A stretch of 14,563 bases of DNA, taken from Candidatus Dadabacteria bacterium. GTDB lineage: Bacteria > Desulfobacterota_D > UBA1144 > Nemesobacterales > CSP1-2. The stretch covers positions 1 through 14,563 of the forward strand of contig JAKEHC010000001.1 of NCBI GenBank assembly GCA_022615255.1, in the 5' to 3' direction. The notes under the pieces were generated by a model that was not told the DNA's origin, searched no databases, and worked only from the letters and a program-made list of their open reading frames with translations. Shown here one piece after another: positions 7,082-13,296 of this stretch. Each line of letters starts with the position of its first letter. The stretch's first letter is position 1. Made by a program: the position numbers and the translations under genes.

Positions 7082-7894
7082 TTGCTCCATTGCAATTTTA
7101 CAATACGGACAGAGTGTAAATCTCTTGCCCAGCAGCTTGATTTCATCACACAGGATGCACACCAGGATTTTCCGACTTTAAGCGAGACGGTATACGATAT
7201 CCGAAGGGAAGACGAACAATTTCAAATTCTTAACAACGGGAAACTTTGCAATACTACATCAGATCGTTCTAGTTTAATATACAATCTGCTTGGGCTTATT
7301 CACAGTCGAGTCTTTAAAAGTATCACGGGATGCATCCTCATTCATACCGGATGCGGAGAATACAACGGCAAAAGGTTTCTGATAGTTGGTGATAAAGGAA
7401 CCGGTAAAAGTACACTGATGACACGTTTGCTCTTTGAGGGGTTTCGTATTGATGGTGATGAATTAGTTCTTGTTCATAATGAAAAAGTAACCCCATTTCC
7501 AAGGCGGTTTCTTATTAAAGAAAGCAGTATTCACCTACTGCCGCAGGTCAAATCAATGATAGATTCGGTGCCTTATATTCAAGCTGATAATGGTTCTAAG
7601 ATTTATTCCTTTTCACCTTCAGATGCGGGTTTTAGCTGGAAGATTGAGACTAGAAAGGCTGAGTTCTTTTTTTATTTGGAACCGAACCACGGCGGAGAGA
7701 CTCGGGTAGAAAAATGCCCTAAATACCTTATGGTCCAAAAAGTAATGCCAAGGACATTCTTATCGAACACTCATGATCACTTAAAAATCGGGCAACTTTG
7801 CAGAATGATCGATGATTCAGATTGCTATATACTTCGTTTAGGAAATCTTGACAGTGCAATTTCCTCTGTTCGCGAAAAAGTGTCTTTGACTTGA
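7082..7894 (+). CDS. HprK-like P-loop kinase of RiPP-cluster type
   Basis: A protein of about 270 residues with a divergent N-terminal half and a C-terminal domain like HPr kinase/phosphorylase. The Walker A loop is G-D-K-G-T-G-K-S-T (residues 103-111 from the TTG), followed by an HprK-like FRIDGDELVLV strand (about 122-132). Stand-alone HprK-like proteins beside RRE and NTP_transf_5 genes are known in lasso-peptide clusters, where members phosphorylate the C-terminal Ser of the precursor. Here the kinase directly precedes a small peptide gene. The start is uncertain. TTG at 7082 has no ribosome-binding site, while the frame is open back to 7058 with AGGAAGGA at 7042-7049, so a rare ATA/ATT start overlapping the RRE stop is possible. 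The last codons contain a candidate promoter for the peptide. Substrate unproven; a fully different small-molecule kinase role remains possible. Confidence 0.75.
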   Translation: MLHCNFTIRTECKSLAQQLDFITQDAHQDFPTLSETVYDIRREDEQFQILNNGKLCNTTSDRSSLIYNLLGLIHSRVFKSITGCILIHTGCGEYNGKRFLIVGDKGTGKSTLMTRLLFEGFRIDGDELVLVHNEKVTPFPRRFLIKESSIHLLPQVKSMIDSVPYIQADNGSKIYSFSPSDAGFSWKIETRKAEFFFYLEPNHGGETRVEKCPKYLMVQKVMPRTFLSNTHDHLKIGQLCRMIDDSDCYILRLGNLDSAISSVREKVSLT

Positions 7895-7913
7895 TCTAAA
7901 TCAACGGTAAAAT
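7886..7913 (+). promoter_or_regulatory. Candidate internal promoter for the small peptide gene
   Basis: TTGACT (7886-7891) and TAAAAT (7908-7913), each one mismatch from consensus, are spaced by 16 bases and overlap the kinase stop codon. The predicted start is close to 7920, about 20 bases before the peptide ATG and just ahead of its strong ribosome-binding site. It would let the peptide be made in excess of the enzymes. Confidence 0.35.
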
Positions 7914-7941
7914 ATTTGAACTCAGTGAAAAGGAGGTAAGA

Positions 7942-8124
7942 ATGATGAGCGATAAAAATTACCTTGATTCTGTTAATCCTGAAAGACGTGAATTCCTGAA
8001 AAAGGTGACAAAGGGTGCATTTATTGTTCCTGTGGTCGTGTCGGTAATGATGCTCGACCAGAAACTCAATTTGTCAACTGCGAATGCAGGAGTTTCAAAC
8101 ATGACCTCCCCGCTAGGCCTATAA
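7942..8124 (+). CDS. Small peptide with twin-arginine-like leader, candidate RiPP precursor
   Basis: A 60-residue peptide with a very good ribosome-binding site (AGGAGG at 7931-7936, 5 bases before the first ATG and 8 before a second at 7945). Residues 1-14 are polar. E-R15-R16-E-F-L-K (residues 14-20) matches the Tat consensus SRRxFLK except at the first position. Residues 25-38 are hydrophobic (GAFIVPVVVSVMML). A possible signal-peptidase site A47-N-A49 would release the 11-residue tail GVSNMTSPLGL. There is no Cys. The C-terminal 20 residues hold Ser45, Thr46, Ser52, Thr55, Ser56 and an N53-M-T55 sequon. It is too short for an ordinary secreted enzyme, and it sits between a PqqD-like RRE/kinase pair and glycosyltransferases, so I infer it is the modified precursor. 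Alternatives are a decayed Tat substrate or a small membrane peptide. Confidence 0.7.
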   Translation: MMSDKNYLDSVNPERREFLKKVTKGAFIVPVVVSVMMLDQKLNLSTANAGVSNMTSPLGL

Positions 8125-8169
8125 TTCCATCGTGATATTTTAGAATCATTCATTGTCTTTATTTTTGAT

Positions 8170-8208
8170 ATCAAGTTTGTCAAGCATCGTCAACGTCAAT
8201 ATTTGACG
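8170..8208. repeat. Cluster of TTGAC-type repeats with a palindrome
   Basis: In the 153-base gap after the peptide gene, TGTCAA (8178-8183), CGTCAA (8188-8193) and CGTCAA (8194-8199) occur in the same direction. The last forms a perfect palindrome with TTGACG (8203-8208) around TAT. There is no T-run, so it is not an intrinsic terminator; it could be a protein-binding site or a small mRNA hairpin separating peptide from glycosyltransferase expression. Confidence 0.35.
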
Positions 8209-8277
8209 AGTATCCAGGACATGGTCATTCATTTATATGCCCCTTCCAAAACAAGTGTGATATAGGCAGAAACCGCA

Positions 8278-9402
8278 TTGAATAAAGTTCTCCTTACTGC
8301 TTCGATGATTGTTCGTAATGAAGAGCGTTTCTTGGAGGGATGCTTGGATTCTATTAGAGATATTGTTGATGAAATCGTAATTGTTGACACCGGCTCAACC
8401 GATCAAACCAAGGAAATTGCCAGAAAGTTCAATGCCAGGGTATTCGATTTTACGTGGAGGGATGACTTTTCTTCCGCCCGAAATGAAGCCTTGAAACATT
8501 CCCTAGGTGAATGGATTTTATATATAGACGCAGACGAACGCCTTAGGCAGATTGACAGACCAGAGGTCGAATGTCTTCTCTCCGACCCGACTAAGATAGC
8601 TTTCACAGTCAAGTTTCACCCCTATAGCGGTTATACAGCCTACAACGAATACCGCATTTTTCGCAACGACCCCAGAATCCATTTTAAGGGCGTTTTTCAT
8701 GAGACCATAATCCCCTCGATTCGCACCGTTGCTTCAGAGGAAAGGCTAAAAATCGGTGCCAGTAATCTTATCATAGACCATATAGGCTACGATGGGAATC
8801 AGAAACACAAACACATGAGAAATCTTCCGCTACTCCGAAGACAGCTCGAACTGGAGCCTAAAAAGGTTTACTGCTGGTGGCATCTCGGGGTTGTTCTAAA
8901 GGGACTGGGAGATGAAGAAGGAGCAGAGGAAGCCTGGAAAAGCGCCATCAAAGTCATCCGAGAAAAGAAAAAAGTGGATCCTTCTGATAGCCAGCCTTAT
9001 TACGATTTGATTCGTTTGAAATACGAGAAAGGTAAAGGCGTCAACGAGCTTGTTAAAGAAGCTCAGGCATTATTTCCGGAAAATTATCTCATAATCTGGA
9101 TAAAAGGCATGATGTTGATACACGAACGGCATTTTGAGGATGCCATTCCGCTTTTCAAATTTCTTACGTCAATCAATGCCAGCAACCTTGATGGCGGACC
9201 GCTTGCCTATGATGCAAGAATCTTTAAAGGGCTTTCCTTTGAACCACTGGCAACATGTTATTATAAATTAGGTCGGTTTAAAGAGAGTGAAACTTATTAT
9301 TCCCTCGCAGAGGAGTGTGACCCCAATAATCCTGAATATAAAATCAAGCGAATGTATGTCGCTACTCTCGTGAAGAAGCATAAAGTTAAATATGCAGGTT
9401 GA
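8278..9402 (+). CDS. GT2 glycosyltransferase with C-terminal TPR-like repeats
   Basis: A 374-residue protein with an N-terminal GT-A fold of family GT2: LLTASMIVRNEERFLEGCL, then EIVIVDTGSTDQT, then the metal/nucleotide-sugar motif D84-A-D86 in ILYIDADE. An EYRIFRNDPRIHFKGVFHE segment leads into helical repeats from about residue 190 (LPLLRRQLELEPKKVYCWW) to the end, resembling TPRs. The same GT2-plus-TPR plan occurs in SunS-type peptide glycosyltransferases and in many GTs of polysaccharide clusters. The start is TTG 8278, because the first beta-strand of the fold (KVLLTASM) would be lost by starting at the ATG at 8305; the ribosome-binding site is weak. Its stop overlaps the next gene by 11 bases, indicating translational coupling. 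The acceptor is unknown; the nearby peptide is a candidate by context only. Confidence 0.82.
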   Translation: MNKVLLTASMIVRNEERFLEGCLDSIRDIVDEIVIVDTGSTDQTKEIARKFNARVFDFTWRDDFSSARNEALKHSLGEWILYIDADERLRQIDRPEVECLLSDPTKIAFTVKFHPYSGYTAYNEYRIFRNDPRIHFKGVFHETIIPSIRTVASEERLKIGASNLIIDHIGYDGNQKHKHMRNLPLLRRQLELEPKKVYCWWHLGVVLKGLGDEEGAEEAWKSAIKVIREKKKVDPSDSQPYYDLIRLKYEKGKGVNELVKEAQALFPENYLIIWIKGMMLIHERHFEDAIPLFKFLTSINASNLDGGPLAYDARIFKGLSFEPLATCYYKLGRFKESETYYSLAEECDPNNPEYKIKRMYVATLVKKHKVKYAG

Positions 9403-10123
9403 ACCGCTCATCTCATGCCTGTGCATTACTCGTTCTAGAGTGCCTTTGTTAAAAAGGGCAATTCAATCCTTTAAGGATCAAAAATACATAAACAAGGAAC
9501 TTGTAATCGTTTATGAGAATGACGATCTTTCCACCAAGCAGTTCTTAAAACAGGTTTTCGATAATAACATAATCAAAATCGAAGCGGGCACTTCCCCCAA
9601 GCTGACACTTGGGGAACTCAGAAATTTATCTATCAGGGAGTGTAATGGAGAATATTTTTGTCAATGGGATGATGACGACTGGTCACATAACAGCAGGCTT
9701 GAATTCCAGATGGACGTAATTCAAAAAAGCAAACTTCCTGCTTGTGTTATGGTTCACTGGCTCATATTTGATGCGTTGGAGAATGAGGCATATGTATCAA
9801 ACATAAGACCCTGGGAAGGCAGCCTTTTATGCAAAAAATCCCTAATTACGGAAGAACTAAGATATGAAGATAACGATAGGGGTGAGGATACAACAATAAT
9901 CAAAAGGCTTTTTTCAAGGAATTTAATCTTCCCTGTGATTATGCCCAAATTATACATATACGTATACCATGGCAAAAACGCATGGCTATATGAACATTGG
10001 GAAAAGATATTCAGAGCAAGCAAAAAATTATCAGCCGAATCTAGCCGAAAAATAAGAGATATTCTAGACGGTAAATACACTGGCGAAGAAGCATCGGAGA
10101 TACTCAACCAGATATCCGAGTAA
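9392..10123 (+). CDS. GT2-family glycosyltransferase
   Basis: A 243-residue GT-A glycosyltransferase. ISCLCITRSRVPLLKRAIQS forms the first strand and helix, ELVIVYENDD the second strand, and Q-W-D93-D-D-D96-W the DxD-type metal-binding loop. The C-terminal part retains RGEDTTIIKRLF, similar to the ED motif of the catalytic base region of GT2 enzymes, and YVYHGKNAW. No membrane segment is seen, so it is cytosolic or peripheral. It begins inside the last codons of the preceding GT2-TPR gene and ends 27 bases before the fusion glycosyltransferase, so the three are expected to be made together. Donor and acceptor sugars cannot be read from the sequence. Confidence 0.83.
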   Translation: MQVEPLISCLCITRSRVPLLKRAIQSFKDQKYINKELVIVYENDDLSTKQFLKQVFDNNIIKIEAGTSPKLTLGELRNLSIRECNGEYFCQWDDDDWSHNSRLEFQMDVIQKSKLPACVMVHWLIFDALENEAYVSNIRPWEGSLLCKKSLITEELRYEDNDRGEDTTIIKRLFSRNLIFPVIMPKLYIYVYHGKNAWLYEHWEKIFRASKKLSAESSRKIRDILDGKYTGEEASEILNQISE

Positions 10124-10150
10124 CAATCTCACAACAATTATTCTCAAGGC

Positions 10151-11896
10151 ATGGCTATTCCTAAAATATTTCACCAAACATTCAAAACAAAAGATATTCC
10201 TGACCAATACAAGGCATATAAGCAAATACTCCTCGACCTTCACCGCGATTGGGAATATCGCTTTTATGACGACAACTGTAAAGAAATTGTGACGCAATAT
10301 TTCCCCTCATTTATTCCCATTTATGAGAATTGCGCAACGAATATTCAGAGAGTCGATATTTTCCGCATCATCGCCGTATATGGAATGGGAGGGTTTTATC
10401 TCGACATGGATGTTGAGTGTTTTAACCGACTTGACGACCTCTGCGAGTTTCATTGTGTACTGGCAGAGGAGATAACCCTTTCAAAGGAGATGACTCAAAA
10501 ACTCGGTCATAGAGATTCTTTGCGAGTGGCAAACTATATGTTCGGAAGTGAACCCGGTCACCCATTTTTATTGTATGTTCTGCAAAAGATGGCAAACGAA
10601 CCCCAACGAAAAATCAGAACGGAAAACGATGTGCTGGAGTCGACCGGTCCTGGGCTTCTTACTACTGTCTATTCAGGTTATAAGGACAAATTTAGAGACA
10701 TAGTTTTACTGCCCAATAACGACCGCATATGCCAGCAATGCCGCGGTATTTCATGTCATTTCGGAAATTACGCCAGGCATCATCATGCGGGGTCGTGGAG
10801 GTGGGAGAATGGCGGGAACAATACAAATAAGACCCCGAAGAAAGATGGAAATCTAAACGAATGGCAGTTAAAAAAGATAAACGCCGAGATAGAATCGAAG
10901 CTGAATAAATTAAATCTTCCGGATAGCATCCATATACTCAGGACATATGAGGAAGAGCCGTATGACGGGCTTAGCGCGGTCTTCGACCGTACTCGCGTGA
11001 TCGGCGTCGTGCTAGATGACACCAAGCATTTAAGAAACAAAAAGGTTCTGGTTAGCGGTATCCCTTACTTCTATACTGACAGGCTTTCACGTCAAAATAC
11101 GAACGTGGTTTATACGACCTTCGAAAGCACGGAGCTTCCCCGTTTCTGGGTGGAAGCGATCAATAAACATTATAATTATTGTATCGTCCCTCATCCCCAT
11201 GTAAAGAGCATGTTTGAAACATCAGGGGTTAATATCCCTGTCGGGGTTATACACCAGGGTTTCACTAGGCATAAGAGAATCTACAGGGACATGAAAATCG
11301 GGGGCATTTTCCGTATAGGTTTTCTGGGAGTGCCGTATAAAAGAAAAAATTTATTCAAACTCTATCAGGCGTGCGTCAACCTTTTGGGAAAAATACCGGG
11401 GCTCAGGCTGGCGGTGCATGTTGCGAGGTTATATAAGGGTATGTTCACACCGCATCTCGGTTTGATCAAATACTCTCCCTTCGTAGAATGGACAGAAGGC
11501 TCATTGCCGGAAGATGACATAGCAATGTGGTATGGCAGATTGTCCTGCCTCGTTTTTCCGTCGAGCGGCGAGGGATGGTCCTTTACCCCGCGAGAGAGCA
11601 TTTATATGGGCATACCGACTGTTTTGACGGACATACCCGTCCATCGGGAACTCATCGAGTCGGGATTTTGTAAAGCAATCACAGTGTGCGGAAAGGAGGA
11701 TGCGGACTTTGACGGGAATATTTACGGGAAATGGGACATGGTTCGGGTGGAGGATATTGAGAATTCGATATTAGATGTATATCAAAACTTCGGTAGCTTT
11801 TTCTTAAAGGCATTAAAAGGAAGCGAGTGGATAGAAAATAAATGGACTAACGAAAGCTCACAGCAAAGAATTCTTAATTTCTTTAACGCCTTATAA
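10151..11896 (+). CDS. Two-domain glycosyltransferase: GT32 (Och1-like) fused to GT4-like GT-B
   Basis: A 581-residue bifunctional protein. Residues 1-220 are GT32-like (Gly_transf_sug, DXD type): IPKIFHQTFKT at the start, RVDIFRIIAVYGMGGFYLD with the metal motif D85-M-D87, and the late HFGNYARHHHAGSWRW segment typical of the family. After a polar Lys/Asn-rich linker (about 222-255), residues 265-581 look like a GT-B enzyme of the GT4 type: a VVYTTFESTELP acceptor-side segment, FRIGFLGVPYKRKNL, and the E474-x7-E482 signature in SGEGWSFTPRE followed by SIYMGIPTVLTD. Both catalytic signatures are intact, so both halves may be active in successive sugar transfers. The frame is uninterrupted through the linker. 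ATG 10151 starts directly at the domain, but its ribosome-binding site is poor. Confidence 0.83.
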   Translation: MAIPKIFHQTFKTKDIPDQYKAYKQILLDLHRDWEYRFYDDNCKEIVTQYFPSFIPIYENCATNIQRVDIFRIIAVYGMGGFYLDMDVECFNRLDDLCEFHCVLAEEITLSKEMTQKLGHRDSLRVANYMFGSEPGHPFLLYVLQKMANEPQRKIRTENDVLESTGPGLLTTVYSGYKDKFRDIVLLPNNDRICQQCRGISCHFGNYARHHHAGSWRWENGGNNTNKTPKKDGNLNEWQLKKINAEIESKLNKLNLPDSIHILRTYEEEPYDGLSAVFDRTRVIGVVLDDTKHLRNKKVLVSGIPYFYTDRLSRQNTNVVYTTFESTELPRFWVEAINKHYNYCIVPHPHVKSMFETSGVNIPVGVIHQGFTRHKRIYRDMKIGGIFRIGFLGVPYKRKNLFKLYQACVNLLGKIPGLRLAVHVARLYKGMFTPHLGLIKYSPFVEWTEGSLPEDDIAMWYGRLSCLVFPSSGEGWSFTPRESIYMGIPTVLTDIPVHRELIESGFCKAITVCGKEDADFDGNIYGKWDMVRVEDIENSILDVYQNFGSFFLKALKGSEWIENKWTNESSQQRILNFFNAL

Positions 11897-11911
11897 ATTA
11901 TCGTTATAGAT

Positions 11912-13180
11912 ATGAACATTCCCAAGGGAGATGCAAAAAACAATTACGGAGGATGTTGGCCAACTAAAGAACAGCGATTACTCTTACAGGCGTCTCTTCT
12001 CCAAGGAAATGTGGCAACCGATGCCTGGCTTACATGGAAGTCAACCGTTGATCTCAATAATATAGACCCGGGCTCCTATCGTTTATTCCCGTTATTGTAC
12101 TTTAATCTAAGATTGAATGGCATTGAAGATCCATTAATGAACATATTTCAATGGGTCTACCGTAATACTCTTAATAATAACAGGATGCTATTTCAGAAAA
12201 TACCTGAATTACTAAACTGTTTTTACAACGAGGGTATCCAGATAATGTTACTAAAGGGCGCTTCACTGACCTTGCTGTATTACAGAGATTATGGTCTACG
12301 TCCCATGATAGATGTTGACATGCTCGTTCACACTGAGAAAGCCTTAGATGCCATTAAACTGCTTACAAAGTTAGGTTGGCGATCAACAATCACCCCTCTT
12401 AAAGGATTTACAAAAATTGGCTTTCTATCAAAGCTTGGATGGACGCCAAAAGAAAGGCAGTTTGAGGATTTTTCGAAGGAGTATTTTTCCGTTAGGCACG
12501 CTCACGATTTCATCAATCCGGAGAAGTTCACAATAGACCTGCATTGGCATCTATTGCAAGGTTATAATGAAGTAAACGCTGACCTCGATTTCTGGGATGG
12601 CGCCGCAAGTACAAGAGTAGATAATATTCCCGCCGTTGCCTTAAATCCTACAGACTTACTTCTTCATGTCTGCGCTCACGGAGTAAGATGGAACCCCGTT
12701 CCCCCAATTCGCTGGATAGCCGATGCGATTACGATTGTGAATAAGGCTCAGGAAGAAATTAACTGGGACAGAATGATTGCTCTTGTGAAACGCCATAGAC
12801 TGATTTTGCCGATAAAAGAAGCTTTGAGCTACTTGAAAGCATTTTTACTGGTTCCTGTACCTGAGACCGTGCTCGATGAACTTCAAACATTCTCCATATC
12901 AAAAACCGAATTTTTTGAATACAGGGTGAGGACCCGGTCACCCGGAGTACTCGACGGCTTACTGGAATTACACTTATTGTATGGTTTTTATTCAAGACAG
13001 ATCGGGGAAGCCAATATACTTAGGAAAATCGTTATGTTCCCAAAGTTCCTTCAGCATGTTTTTGGAATGGATAGGCTATGGCATTTGATATTATATGTTT
13101 TATTTGAGTTTATACGAAGAATCATTCAAAATATGACATCCTTTAAACAGGGTTTTCAGAAGATATTGCCAAACCTTTGA
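11912..13180 (+). CDS. NTP_transf_5-type nucleotidyltransferase-like protein
   Basis: A 422-residue member of the uncharacterised nucleotidyltransferase family (NTP_transf_5). The diagnostic block is MLLKGASLTLLYY (Lys115-Gly116), then DYGLRPMIDVDMLVH with metal-binding D134-V-D136. A later HDFINPEKFTIDLHWHLL segment carries a third likely acidic position (Asp of IDLHWH), followed by LNPTDLLLHVCAHG and PIRWIADA, all family-typical. A mainly helical C-terminus ends in a hydrophobic stretch (about 380-405, LWHLILYVLFEFI) that may touch the membrane. Members occur in lasso-peptide clusters with HprK-like kinases and in exopolysaccharide loci. Their reaction is not well defined, but nucleotidyl transfer to a small molecule, phosphate or peptide is plausible. 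Last gene of the plus-strand cassette, 15 bases after the fusion glycosyltransferase. Confidence 0.82.
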   Translation: MNIPKGDAKNNYGGCWPTKEQRLLLQASLLQGNVATDAWLTWKSTVDLNNIDPGSYRLFPLLYFNLRLNGIEDPLMNIFQWVYRNTLNNNRMLFQKIPELLNCFYNEGIQIMLLKGASLTLLYYRDYGLRPMIDVDMLVHTEKALDAIKLLTKLGWRSTITPLKGFTKIGFLSKLGWTPKERQFEDFSKEYFSVRHAHDFINPEKFTIDLHWHLLQGYNEVNADLDFWDGAASTRVDNIPAVALNPTDLLLHVCAHGVRWNPVPPIRWIADAITIVNKAQEEINWDRMIALVKRHRLILPIKEALSYLKAFLLVPVPETVLDELQTFSISKTEFFEYRVRTRSPGVLDGLLELHLLYGFYSRQIGEANILRKIVMFPKFLQHVFGMDRLWHLILYVLFEFIRRIIQNMTSFKQGFQKILPNL

Positions 13181-13198
13181 CGCAGCCAATACACCCCT

Positions 13199-13286
13199 TA
13201 ATCCGTTTTTGGCTGGTCGGAGGGAACTCTACTGAATAAACACCATTACTGTACCGATGCCGATCGTATATATCATGCAATTGAGG
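13199..13286 (+). pseudogene. Decayed fragment of a TlpA/redoxin-like gene
   Basis: Bases 13199-13221 match the active-site region of the redoxin gene (6288-6310, encoding LIRFWLVG) at 20 of 23 positions. From a shared CGGA onward the fragment follows that gene's 3' part (about 6592-6656) with the same order of short matches: GGAGGG, TCTAC, AACACCA-like, GCCGAT and TATCATGCAAT. One frame reads TDADRIYHAIEG against the gene's PEADSAYHAIDE. The two blocks are in different frames, with a stop at 13234-13236 in the first. It therefore looks like a remnant with about 285 bases deleted between the two CGGA copies. Counted by eye only. Confidence 0.55.
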
Positions 13287-13296
13287 GAATAAATAA

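Noticed and set aside
6804..8124. Classical lasso peptide cluster
   Set aside because: There is no cyclase or leader protease, and the peptide tail lacks a Gly/Ala-to-Asp/Glu ring pair since it contains no acidic residue.
7959..8183. 74-codon minus-strand frame over the small peptide gene
   Set aside because: The plus-strand peptide has a strong ribosome-binding site, Tat-like motif and operon context; the minus frame is its shadow.
8221..8265. 14-residue ORF (MVIHLYAPSKTSVI) as a second peptide
   Set aside because: It has no properly spaced ribosome-binding site and no similarity to the first peptide.
13183..13215. CAGCCAA/TTGGCTG inverted repeat as terminator between the convergent genes
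   Set aside because: The loop is 19 bases with no T-run, and the right arm belongs to the redoxin remnant.
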